From Burkholderiales bacterium (GTDB taxonomy: Bacteria; Pseudomonadota; Gammaproteobacteria; Burkholderiales; Nitrosomonadaceae), in contig JACKLR010000001.1 of the NCBI GenBank assembly GCA_024235795.1, positions 1,426,001 through 1,490,000 of the forward strand: 64,000 nucleotides of DNA. The letters are read 5' to 3'. Below the pieces are notes generated by a model that saw only the letters and a list, made by a program, of their open reading frames with translations, made no database searches and had not been told where the DNA came from. A program made the translations under genes and the position numbers. Every line of letters begins with the position of its first letter. Positions within the stretch are counted from its first letter, which is position 1. Positions 17,347-26,084 of this stretch are shown one piece after another.

Positions 17347-20300
17347 TTATCCTGTTTCCGGTTCAAATTGCACCGTCTTGTCGTCATCCTTTTTGTGAAT
17401 CAGAAAATACACAACCGGGATGACCAGCAGCGAAAAAAGGGTTGAGGCGAAAATTCCGAATATAAAACTCCAGGCCAGACCGGAAAATATCGGATCAAGA
17501 ATGATGACAAAGGCGCCGAACATGGCGGCGCCGGCGGTCAGGAATATGGGGCGCAGACGGATTGCGCCGGCTTCGACCAGCGCTTCTGCCAGCGTGACAT
17601 CGCCACGCGCGCGGATGCGTTCGATAAAATCGACCAGAATGATCGAATTGCGCACCACGATACCGGCCAGCGCGATCATGCCGATCATGGCAGTGGCGGT
17701 GAAATAGATCGGGTTGGGATAACCCTCAATGGGCGACGCCATCACCAGATTCAGCAGCCAGAATCCCGGCATGATGCCGATAATCGTCAACGGGATGGCA
17801 ATCATCATGACGAGCGGCATGGTCAACGAAGCGGTCTGCCCAACCAGCAAAATATAAATCATCACCAAAGCCGCCGCAAAAGCCAGGCCCAGATCGCGGA
17901 ACACGTCAACCGTGATTTTCCATTCCCCCTCACCGGCCAGTTCGACAGTATACCCTTCCGGTAACGGTCGTTCAGCCAGCATGTCTTTCAGATCAAAAAC
18001 CGCTTCCACCGGACTGCGTCCGGCCATTTCGGCGACAACAAAATGCACCCGCTGCAGGTTTTTGTGATAGACCGGCTGATCCGCTGTCAGCAAAACTGCG
18101 GTGGCTATTTCACTCAAGGGAATCAGGTCGCCCCGCGCGTTTTTCACGCGCAATGCCAGCACATCGGAAACCGACGAGCGCAGCGCGCGCGGCAGTTGCA
18201 GCATGATTTCCAGCGGCTGGCGTTCGGTATCGGTATGCACGATACCAGCCGTATGGCCTGCAGAGGCGATGCGCAATGTCTCGGCAACCTGCGCCGCGCT
18301 GATACCGGACAAGGCGGCTTTTTCCCGATCCAGTTGAAAATGAATTTTGTCGTGCAGCGCTTCGGAAAAATCATCGACATCAACGACGCCTGCTATGGTT
18401 TCCAAATCGACGCGCACACGTTTGGTGACTTTCACCAGATCGGCGATACTGGCTTCGGGCGGGCCGTAGATTTCCGCCACCACACTGGCCAAAACGGGTG
18501 GACCGGGCGGAATTTCGACGATTTTCAGGTTGGCGCCGTATTGTTTGCCAATCCGTTCTATTTCGGGACGGATGCGCAGTGCGATTTCATGCGATTGATG
18601 CTTGCGCATATCCTTTGGCAGCAGATTAATCCGGATATCTCCCATATAGCCGCCATTGCGCAGATAATACCGCCGCACCATGCCGTTGAAGTCCATCGGC
18701 GACGCTATGCCAGTATAGGTCTGATAATCGGTGACTTCATTGACCGTCGCCAGATAACTGCCCAGCGCGTGCGCGACTTCGTCGGTTTGCTCGAGCGTTG
18801 AGCCGCGCGGCATGTCGATGACGATCTGCAATTCGTTTTTGTTATCGAACGGCAATAATTTCAGTGGAACCGCGCGGGTAACTGCCAACAAAACAGAGCC
18901 GACAAAAGCAATCAGGATAATCAGCAAAAACAACCGCGCACGGCCAGGCGTTGTCAGCAACGGATACAAGAAAGCGCGATAAATCCGGTACACCAGCGTT
19001 TGTTTGAGGTCTATGGCTGCCGCATGTTCACGCTTGTGATAGACGCCTTGCAGCAGTTTGTAGCTTGCCCATGGGGTAACGGTAAACGCGACGATCAGCG
19101 AGAAAATCATGGCGACGGGAACGTTGAACGCCATCGGCGCCATGTAAGGCCCCATCATGCCGGTAATAAAAAACATCGGCAGAAATGAAACAATTACCGT
19201 AAACGTCGCCAGAATGGTCGGCGGCCTGACTTCGTCAACAGCCGTCAGCAGCGCATCCAATGGCGGCTCTTTACGCAATTGATAATGCCGGTGAATATTT
19301 TCTACATCGACGATGGGATCGTCCACCAGCAGGCCGAGCGACAGAATCAGCGCAAACAACGTAACACGGTTAATCGTGTAGCCAAAAAGATAATCCAGCA
19401 GCAACGTCAGCGCCAGCGTCATCGGCACGGCGATGGATACGATAAACGCTTCTTTCGTTCCCAGCGAAAACGCCAGCAGCGCCATAATAATCACAATAGC
19501 AAAACACAGGTGCTTGACCAGCTCGTTGACTTTATGATTGGCGGTTTCGCCGTAGTCCCGCGTAACGCTCAGCAAGACATCGTGCGGGATCAGCGTTCTA
19601 TGCAGCTTGCCGGCCATGGCAAGGATGTCTTCAGCCACATGTACCGCATTGCTGCCTTTACGTTTGGCTATCGCAATGGTCACCATTTGACGTTCCTGCC
19701 CAGCCTGCGGTCTTTCACCAACAGCTTCACCCACTGTGACCATAGTGTCTACCGCAGGGCCGAAACCGATGCGCGTATAATGATTGACATCGGCCGGACC
19801 ATCGACGATACGCGCGACATCGCGCAAATACACCGGACGGTCGTCAACATGTTTGATGACGGTAGCACCGACTTCCCTGGAAGAACCGAAATGCGGGCCG
19901 GCTTCCAGCAGAATTTCCCGGTTGCTGCGCTCGAAATGACCGATCTGCATGTTGACGTTGGTTTCAGTCAATGCCCGTGAAACCTCGATCAAGGTCACAC
20001 CATGCGCCGCCAGACGCGCCGGATCGGCATATACCGACACCCGCCGCTGTTCGCCGCCGACAACCCAGCTTTTACCGACATCGTCGATACTCCTGAAGGC
20101 AACAATCAGCTCGTCAGCAATGCGGCGCAATGCCATGGAATCATAATGATTGTTTTGCGATGACAATGTCAGCAAAACGATAGGGACATTATCGATTTCA
20201 ACGGGATTCACTTTCCACCGCGTCACGCCCGGCGGAATCAAGTCCTGGTTGGACAACAGCTTGTTCCAGGTTTTGATCAGGCTGTTTTCATAATTCTGGC

Positions 20301-20646
20301 CGACATAATAACGCACCGTAACAACCGCCGCACCGGGCCTGGAAACGGAATAGACATATTCCACGCCTTCAATCTGTTTGAGCACAACTTCAAGCGGCGT
20401 TGCCGCCAGTTTTTCCACTTCCTCGCTCGATGCGCCCGGATATTCAATCAATACATCCATCACCGGCACCACGATCTGCGGATCTTCTTCGCGCGGCGTC
20501 AGGATAAGCGCAACAGCACCCGCCAGCATCGATATAATCAGGAACAGCAGGGAAAGCTGCGAAGTCGTGAAAATCCTGACGATTTTTGTCGTCAGGCCAC
20601 GCTTTATGTCCTGCGTTTTGGTGCTGCCCATTACCGTGCCTGCCAC
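17347..20646 (-). CDS. RND efflux pump permease (AcrB/ACR_tran family)
   Basis: An inner-membrane proton-driven efflux transporter of up to 1099 residues. It has the duplicated RND plan: a first membrane helix near LSLLFLIISMLAGAVALIL, a large periplasmic loop, the TM4 segment ALILSLGLLVDDPIVDVENI with the proton-relay Asp pair, a second large loop, and the last membrane block including GMIALAGIVVRNSIILVDFI. It overlaps the membrane-fusion gene; an alternative ATG at 20631 (TAATG overlap) would shorten it by five residues. The tripartite set with the two upstream genes is complete. The substrate is not evident; the neighbouring sulfide oxidoreductase gives at most a hint. Confidence 0.93.
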   Translation of the reverse strand: MAGTVMGSTKTQDIKRGLTTKIVRIFTTSQLSLLFLIISMLAGAVALILTPREEDPQIVVPVMDVLIEYPGASSEEVEKLAATPLEVVLKQIEGVEYVYSVSRPGAAVVTVRYYVGQNYENSLIKTWNKLLSNQDLIPPGVTRWKVNPVEIDNVPIVLLTLSSQNNHYDSMALRRIADELIVAFRSIDDVGKSWVVGGEQRRVSVYADPARLAAHGVTLIEVSRALTETNVNMQIGHFERSNREILLEAGPHFGSSREVGATVIKHVDDRPVYLRDVARIVDGPADVNHYTRIGFGPAVDTMVTVGEAVGERPQAGQERQMVTIAIAKRKGSNAVHVAEDILAMAGKLHRTLIPHDVLLSVTRDYGETANHKVNELVKHLCFAIVIIMALLAFSLGTKEAFIVSIAVPMTLALTLLLDYLFGYTINRVTLFALILSLGLLVDDPIVDVENIHRHYQLRKEPPLDALLTAVDEVRPPTILATFTVIVSFLPMFFITGMMGPYMAPMAFNVPVAMIFSLIVAFTVTPWASYKLLQGVYHKREHAAAIDLKQTLVYRIYRAFLYPLLTTPGRARLFLLIILIAFVGSVLLAVTRAVPLKLLPFDNKNELQIVIDMPRGSTLEQTDEVAHALGSYLATVNEVTDYQTYTGIASPMDFNGMVRRYYLRNGGYMGDIRINLLPKDMRKHQSHEIALRIRPEIERIGKQYGANLKIVEIPPGPPVLASVVAEIYGPPEASIADLVKVTKRVRVDLETIAGVVDVDDFSEALHDKIHFQLDREKAALSGISAAQVAETLRIASAGHTAGIVHTDTERQPLEIMLQLPRALRSSVSDVLALRVKNARGDLIPLSEIATAVLLTADQPVYHKNLQRVHFVVAEMAGRSPVEAVFDLKDMLAERPLPEGYTVELAGEGEWKITVDVFRDLGLAFAAALVMIYILLVGQTASLTMPLVMMIAIPLTIIGIMPGFWLLNLVMASPIEGYPNPIYFTATAMIGMIALAGIVVRNSIILVDFIERIRARGDVTLAEALVEAGAIRLRPIFLTAGAAMFGAFVIILDPIFSGLAWSFIFGIFASTLFSLLVIPVVYFLIHKKDDDKTVQFEPETG

Positions 20647-21719
20647 GGATCGATCACGACCACTTCACCGGCGCGCAAACCGGAGACAATCTCAATCTGG
20701 TCGCCAAACGTTTTACCCGTTCTGACATGGCGTATGGATTGTTGTCCGTTTGACAGCACACGAACAACTTCCAGCTGGCCAAGATGCTTTACAGCTTTGA
20801 CCGGTATCAACAATGCAATATGTTGATCGCAAGCCTGTTCCAGCCATCCGAAAAACCCCGGTTTCAACCCTTCAATTGCCGGCAGCGCGATTTTAATCAG
20901 CTGAGAGTGTGTCTGCGCATCAATTTCGGGAATAATTTCGTCAATCGGCGCGCTGAAAGTCTGATTCAGCGTGTCAATGCGCACCGTGACCGCCATGCCG
21001 ATGCCGAATGCACCGGCACAGGCGGCCGGTACTTCAACCTCGAGCCTGAGTCCATGCGGCACCTGCATAGTCACCACCGGAACGCCGGGCAGCCCCATGT
21101 CGCCGGGCTGTTTAAGGCGCTTGACAACGGTTCCGTCAAAAGGCGCCAGCAACACCGTATCGGCCAGACGGGTTTTGATTTCATTGACCACGCCGCCAGC
21201 CTGATTGACACGCGCCCGTGCTTCCTTGGCCTGAGCGACTACAGCGTCGAAATGCTCCCGCGTCGCCGCTTCCTTTTCATATAAACCGCCGATTCGCTTT
21301 TCGTCGGCGGTGGCGCGGACTGCCTGCGCATTGGCGCCCGCCAGTGCAGCAAGCGCCGCTTTTTCTTGGGCTTTGAGATCGCGTTCGTCCAGCCGCGCAA
21401 TAACATCGCCTTTTTTAACCGTATCGCCCGCATTGACCCTGATCTCGATAATCCGGGCAGTCAGGCGGGGCGCAATACCGGCAACCGTTCTTGACTTTAC
21501 GGTACCGGGCCAGGCAAGCATATCGCCCACCAATTTTTCAGTGACTACTGCCGTATTGCCGGCAGGCTGGCCTGTTTCAGCGACCAGCGAACTGGTTCCC
21601 GGCGGTGTTTTGCTGACAAAACTGCCCTGCATGTAAAACAGCAAAAGAATCAGAACCAGCGTAACCGCAGAAACAGAAATGATTTTTTTAATATCTTTTC
21701 GCTCTTTTTCCTGAGACAT
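20631..21719 (-). CDS. RND periplasmic adaptor (membrane-fusion protein)
   Basis: A HlyD-type adaptor of 362 residues linking the RND permease to the outer-membrane channel. An N-terminal anchor (IISVSAVTLVLILLLFYMQG) is followed by a split biotinyl-lipoyl domain (GIAPRLTARIIEIRVNAGDT...FDGTVVKRLKQPGD), an alpha-helical hairpin of about 60 residues, and beta-barrel plus membrane-proximal domains. AAAGGA lies six bases before ATG 21719; the frame stays open to 21746 but that would overlap the TolC stop. Its 3' end overlaps the permease gene. Confidence 0.9.
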   Translation of the reverse strand: MSQEKERKDIKKIISVSAVTLVLILLLFYMQGSFVSKTPPGTSSLVAETGQPAGNTAVVTEKLVGDMLAWPGTVKSRTVAGIAPRLTARIIEIRVNAGDTVKKGDVIARLDERDLKAQEKAALAALAGANAQAVRATADEKRIGGLYEKEAATREHFDAVVAQAKEARARVNQAGGVVNEIKTRLADTVLLAPFDGTVVKRLKQPGDMGLPGVPVVTMQVPHGLRLEVEVPAACAGAFGIGMAVTVRIDTLNQTFSAPIDEIIPEIDAQTHSQLIKIALPAIEGLKPGFFGWLEQACDQHIALLIPVKAVKHLGQLEVVRVLSNGQQSIRHVRTGKTFGDQIEIVSGLRAGEVVVIDPWQAR

Positions 21720-21729
21720 GAACATTCCT

Positions 21730-23139
21730 TTATTTCCAGTCCCCAACCGCTTTCTTTAATGCAATTTCCGCACTCAGCGCATCATAGTGCGCAGCGACCA
21801 AATTGGATTGCGCATTATTCCGGGCAACCTCGGATTCTATGTAACGCGTCACCGTTGCCATACCGGCACGCCGCTCCTCATTGACCAGTCTTAACGCCTC
21901 TTCAGCCGACCGGACAGAAACTTCGGTGACACGCAACCGCGCCAATGCTTCTTCAAGTCTTAAAAACGCAATCTTGACTTCCTGTTCAATAGCCAGCCGG
22001 GTTTTGCGTTCTGTTTCGCGCATTTCCGCCACTTTCCGCTCCGCAGCGCTGACACGCTGTTTGGTGCTGAAGCCGGAAAACAGATTCATTTCAACAGCCA
22101 CACCAACAGTAACATTATCCTTCTGACCGGAAAAGCCCGGCGACTGACTGTTCTGGCCGTAACTGACAAAAGCGTCGGCCTTGGGCAGATATGCGCCCAA
22201 CTCGGCTTTCAGCTCGCGCTTGCTGATTTCAACCTGACGGGCTGCTGCCTGGACTTCAGGGCGCTCGGCCATCGCCAATTCGAGCAACACGTCAAACGAT
22301 GCCGGCAAATGCGGCACGGTTAACCCGGACGTTGATGCAATACTGAACGATTGCGCATTCTGCAGACCGAGCAGGTTGGCCATGCTGGTTTTGGACAGTT
22401 CGACACTGTTGACAGCCCTGATTTCCGCATTTTTTGCTTCAGCCAGTTTCACATCCAGCGACAACACCTCGGATTTCAGCGCGGTTCCCGCCTCAAACCG
22501 CAACCGGGTCTGATTCAGTTCGCTGGAAATGGCGTCAATGGAATCCTGCGCGACTTTCTTGGCCTCCAGTGCCGAAAGATAGGCATAATAAGACACCGTT
22601 ACCGCCTCGACCAGGGCATTGCGTACTGTTGAGCGTTCAAACTCGGCCGCATCGATACCCAACTCGGCTGCCTTGCTTTTTTGAAAATCCTGACCGCCGC
22701 GAAAAAGCGATAATGTGCCGATGATTTCCGGGCGAAAGTTCTGCCGGTAACCGGGGCTATTGATGTTCTGGATAGAATTGACATCAAAATCCCGCTGCGC
22801 CACGATCATGGCAAAAACCTGCGCCGGATTGTTGGAATGCTCGTAACTTGCCCTGGCGCTGATCTGCGGATAAAACGCAGCAAGCGCCATTCCCAGCCGC
22901 GCTTCAGCCTGTTTGATGCGTTCAATGGCAATTTGCAGATCGGGATTATTATTGAGCGCAAAATCGATAGCCTGATTCAGCGTAAACACTTGTGCAGCGG
23001 TTTCACTGACAGGTATTTTTTCAGGCGCTTGCCCGAAAACATACGCATCACTTGCCGACAGATACGATGACGGCAGCAGGACTAACGCTATCAGGCTTAA
23101 TGCCAGTTTGGTTTTAATGGTTTTAAGCATAATTCTCAT
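21730..23139 (-). CDS. TolC-family outer-membrane efflux protein
   Basis: Outer-membrane channel of the tripartite pump. From ATG 23139 it begins MRIMLKTIKTKLALSLIALV, a clear signal peptide ending near LSASDA. The mature part shows the two-fold OEP repeat: LNQAIDFALNNNPDLQIAIERI and, later, LLELAMAERPEVQAAARQVE, with long helical hairpins rich in Ala, Glu and Arg. The frame is open to 23220, but the extension would place 27 non-hydrophobic residues before the signal sequence. It ends 11 bases before the adaptor start, so it is the first gene of the pump operon. Confidence 0.9.
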   Translation of the reverse strand: MRIMLKTIKTKLALSLIALVLLPSSYLSASDAYVFGQAPEKIPVSETAAQVFTLNQAIDFALNNNPDLQIAIERIKQAEARLGMALAAFYPQISARASYEHSNNPAQVFAMIVAQRDFDVNSIQNINSPGYRQNFRPEIIGTLSLFRGGQDFQKSKAAELGIDAAEFERSTVRNALVEAVTVSYYAYLSALEAKKVAQDSIDAISSELNQTRLRFEAGTALKSEVLSLDVKLAEAKNAEIRAVNSVELSKTSMANLLGLQNAQSFSIASTSGLTVPHLPASFDVLLELAMAERPEVQAAARQVEISKRELKAELGAYLPKADAFVSYGQNSQSPGFSGQKDNVTVGVAVEMNLFSGFSTKQRVSAAERKVAEMRETERKTRLAIEQEVKIAFLRLEEALARLRVTEVSVRSAEEALRLVNEERRAGMATVTRYIESEVARNNAQSNLVAAHYDALSAEIALKKAVGDWK

Positions 23140-23260
23140 CACTGGATGGCAGCCGTCAGCAGCATCCACATCAGAACGGCCATATCCTGTCAGCACCGCA
23201 TCTGACGTCAGGAGATTCAAATAAAGCTTATACGCCGGTTTATATCCATGCGTTCAGGCT

Positions 23261-23461
23261 CTAAAATGCGCTGCCCGGTTTCACACCCAGTTTCTTGAGC
23301 AGTATCGCCATCGGACAGAAGCCTGAAAATGCGGATTGCAAAAGATTAGCGCCAACAAAGGCGGTAAACCACAACCAGTATTCCGAATGAAAATGTGCCA
23401 GCAACAGGCTGATCAGAATAAAACTGCCTGCAACGGCAAGCACTGCTCTGTCTATTGTCAT
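23261..23461 (-). CDS. DUF2892 small membrane protein
   Basis: A 66-residue protein with two hydrophobic segments (AVAGSFILISLLLAHF and WFTAFVGANLLQSAF) and the DUF2892 end GFCPMAILLKKLGVKPG. Related domains occur in YgaP-like rhodanese proteins and beside sulfide-oxidation genes. It starts one base after the stop of the sulfide:quinone oxidoreductase gene, which supports a common role in sulfur metabolism; its action is unknown. Confidence 0.85.
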   Translation of the reverse strand: MTIDRAVLAVAGSFILISLLLAHFHSEYWLWFTAFVGANLLQSAFSGFCPMAILLKKLGVKPGSAF

Positions 23462-23462
23462 C

Positions 23463-24749
23463 TTATTCCCCTTTGTCTTTAAGCCGGGTCAAACCCAGGA
23501 GACTTAATACCAGTTTTTCATAATAGGGTTCGCTAATCCCTTTGCGTATTTTACGCATAAAATATTTTTCAAAACCGATTTTAGCCAGATGCACCCATTT
23601 GCCTTCAGATGACCATGTCGTATTTCGCGGTGGAATTTGCGGTTTCGCCAGAAACGCCACACCGGTATCGCCGAAATCTGCTAGACACAACGCGTTCCAG
23701 GTTGCCTTGTACGATGGCTCCTTGCCAGCCAGTTCCTCGGTGATATTATGCGCAACTGCAGTCACCATGGATTCGATCATGTAACCGGTCTTGGGCGCAC
23801 CGACCGGCAAAGGCGTTTTTTCAATCGGTGGGATGGCGATACAAACCCCGACGGCGTAGATATTTTTATACGCCGCGTTACGCTGATATTCATCCACCAG
23901 CACAAAACCGCGCGGATTCACCAGACCTTCGGCTTTTACATGCCGTACCGCGTCAACACCGGTAAAAGCAGGCAACATCATGGAATGTTTAAAGGGCAGC
24001 TCATGATGCTTTTTGTCATTGCCGTCTTCATCGACTTCGGTCACAAACATCATTCCGGATTCAATTTTGTCGACCTTTGCATTGGTAATCCATTTGATGG
24101 TTTTTTCCCGCAAGGCGCTCTCCAGCAGCCCTTTGGTATCACCCACACCACCCAGTCCCAGATGGCCGATATAAGGCTCTGAAGTGACAAAAGTCATCGG
24201 TACTTTATCGCGCATTTTTTTGTTACGCAGTTCCGTTTCAAGCACCATCAGATATTCATATGCCGGACCGAAACAGGATGCGCCTTGAACTGCGCCAATG
24301 ACAATCGGGCCTGGGTCTGCAACAAACCGGTTCCAGTCTTCCGCCGCAACAGCAGCATGGTCGACATGACAAACCGATGAGGTATGACCATTGGGTCCTA
24401 AACCAGGAATTTCGTCAAAAGCCAGCCGCGGCCCGGTGGCAATGACCAGGTAATCGTAGGCAACGGCCGACTGATCGTTGAGCAGCACTTGATTGTTTTC
24501 CGGATCGATTGATGATGCCGCTTTCTGGATAAATTCTATGCCTTTTTTCTGCATCACGGGCGCCAGCTCTATCTTCAACGCATCCGCTTTACGCCACCCG
24601 GATGGAACCCAGACATTGGAAGGAACAAAATGAAATGTTGGCGTATCCGAAATCACGATAACTTCATGACTTTTTCCGACCGCTTCCTTCATTTCGTAAG
24701 CCATCGGCACACCGCCAATACCCGCACCCAAAATCACGATTCGCGCCAT
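23463..24749 (-). CDS. sqr: sulfide:quinone oxidoreductase-like flavoprotein
   Basis: A 428-residue FAD enzyme of the SQR/NDH-2 superfamily. The FAD-binding GAGIGGVPMAYEM opens the protein; LVIATGPRLAFDEIPG and YAVGVCIAIPP are the later dinucleotide motifs, and amphipathic C-terminal helices can attach it to the membrane. Cysteines at 127, 159 and 355 sit at nearly the positions of the three catalytic Cys of Acidithiobacillus SQR (128, 160, 356 from memory), which favours true sulfide oxidation to polysulfide with electrons passed to quinone. Together with DUF2892 it may protect against sulfide or use it as an auxiliary donor. The downstream efflux genes on the same strand may be co-transcribed. 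Confidence 0.85.
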   Translation of the reverse strand: MARIVILGAGIGGVPMAYEMKEAVGKSHEVIVISDTPTFHFVPSNVWVPSGWRKADALKIELAPVMQKKGIEFIQKAASSIDPENNQVLLNDQSAVAYDYLVIATGPRLAFDEIPGLGPNGHTSSVCHVDHAAVAAEDWNRFVADPGPIVIGAVQGASCFGPAYEYLMVLETELRNKKMRDKVPMTFVTSEPYIGHLGLGGVGDTKGLLESALREKTIKWITNAKVDKIESGMMFVTEVDEDGNDKKHHELPFKHSMMLPAFTGVDAVRHVKAEGLVNPRGFVLVDEYQRNAAYKNIYAVGVCIAIPPIEKTPLPVGAPKTGYMIESMVTAVAHNITEELAGKEPSYKATWNALCLADFGDTGVAFLAKPQIPPRNTTWSSEGKWVHLAKIGFEKYFMRKIRKGISEPYYEKLVLSLLGLTRLKDKGE

Positions 24750-25085
24750 ACCTGCCTCCTGACTGATAATTGAACACTTTACCTGATCCGTTGAAGCCGG
24801 ACGAATTACACCCCTTCCCCAAAACGCACAAAAGACATCATTTGTTAAACTCAGTTAATTCAATGAATACCGGTAGTTTACTGGGAATGCCATAAGAAAA
24901 AAATACGTAATAACACTTAGGGGCTGAGTCCATTTTAGTCCTCCGCAGCGTTATCATTCGCTCATGTAGAGCGACCACACAACGCTCACTCTGCCTTGCT
25001 GAGGCCCAGAATGGGTGCCAGCATAAACAGTTCACTCATTGAGAAAAGCCCCTAGTACTCTTTCCTCGCCAAACATAATAAATGA
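24750..25085. other. intergenic region with a possible small mobile-element remnant
   Basis: No gene is supported. The inner part 24920-25052 (133 bp) begins GGGGCT and ends AGCCCC, with TA on both sides, and includes a stretch resembling degraded transposase coding sequence. The termini are only six bases long, so the element is tentative. Confidence 0.3.
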
Positions 25086-25418
25086 TCAATTGTTGCCTTT
25101 GGACTGAAAACACTGGTAAACCGCAAATCTGCGTCTGCCATCATATATTTCAGTAATCGGAACAATGGTATCTCCCCCCAGCAGACCGGCCTCGTTACGC
25201 GCAAGATCGGCGAGTTCAGCGGCGACTTTTTCCGTATCACGTTCAAAAATCACTTTACTGACAACTTTGGCATTCACATTTCCCAATCGCTTGCACGACT
25301 CGACTGTCTTCGTTGATTGAACCAGACGAACGCTCTCGCCCATCGAAGACACCTTAACCCATGCACAGGAAGACACTAACACAACACCGCATAAAACAAT
25401 CAGAATTCTTCTCATCAT
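25086..25418 (-). CDS. DUF4156 lipoprotein
   Basis: A 110-residue protein with signal peptide RRILIVLCGVVLVSSCAW, lipobox Cys at residue 18, and the DUF4156 core: VKVSSMGESVRLV, ESCKRLGNVNAKVVSKV, and LARNEAGLLGGDTIVPI. The core Cys near residue 42 and the late YQCFQS Cys could pair. Function is unknown; the family is periplasm-facing. It is a single gene. Confidence 0.85.
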   Translation of the reverse strand: MMRRILIVLCGVVLVSSCAWVKVSSMGESVRLVQSTKTVESCKRLGNVNAKVVSKVIFERDTEKVAAELADLARNEAGLLGGDTIVPITEIYDGRRRFAVYQCFQSKGNN

Positions 25419-26084
25419 TTAATCTTATAGTTGGCAGAAAATAAAGAAAGCATTATACCGCTGGCGTATGCGTCACGTGTGCAATACTGTATCATCGGGC
25501 AGCAAGGCAACACAAACAAATCGAAACTGATCAATGCAAATTTTTTATTAATGTCTATCAACACATAATAACAATGGCAATTCCTGGAACCGGTCTCCGC
25601 GCATTACTATTGAACGAGAGCCTTTCTGCATTGACACCGACTTAATAACAAACCTAAAATGCGTATTTTTTAAGCATAAACTCTTCTTTTTCTCGGTACA
25701 TTTGCAGAATTACGTGCCTCGGCCATCAAACTGGATTTAGCCGCCCAAAATCTGCTTTCAACAATTTTGCCACCAGTTTTTATCTCACACACTTTCTCAA
25801 AAACGTTCTCCTGCAACCTGTTAAGATTACTTTTCATACTTGGTAATACACTATTTATTTTCAAATTGTGGCGCCTAATTGTAACTTGTAAAATGCAATT
25901 AACTGGAATACAATTCTGTTACTTGCTTAATGAAAGTTTGTTCCAACCGCATTTTGAACAAATAAAGATAGACATTGACTTGATGTGCTAGGCTGCTATT
26001 TATATTGCTATTGTTTGAGTTTGGATTTTTATATGCTATTTAATCATACAACATTGCTGTTATTGACGAATTACAGGAACAAAA
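25419..26084. other. mostly non-coding region upstream of gshA
   Basis: Besides the doubtful small gene at 25670-25837 nothing is recognised. The A+T-rich part after 25900 should contain the gshA promoter; ACAGGAAC precedes ATG 26085. Confidence 0.4.
25670..25837 (-). CDS. possible small basic protein
   Basis: A 55-codon frame from ATG 25837 encodes KSNLNRLQENVFEKVCEIKT and ends in PRKRRVYA. The composition (amphipathic, Lys/Arg-rich end) looks protein-like, but no good ribosome site precedes either this ATG or the TTG at 25864, and no family was recognised. It may be a chance frame. Confidence 0.25.
   Translation of the reverse strand: MKSNLNRLQENVFEKVCEIKTGGKIVESRFWAAKSSLMAEARNSANVPRKRRVYA

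Noticed and set aside
18043..19980. Plus-strand open frames of 233-252 codons inside the RND permease gene
   Set aside because: They lie wholly within the conserved permease gene and have shadow-like composition (His, Gln, Arg-rich) without domains.
24838..25035. 65-codon minus-strand frame upstream of the DUF4156 gene
   Set aside because: No ribosome site, no recognisable domain, and it spans the boundary of a possible element remnant.
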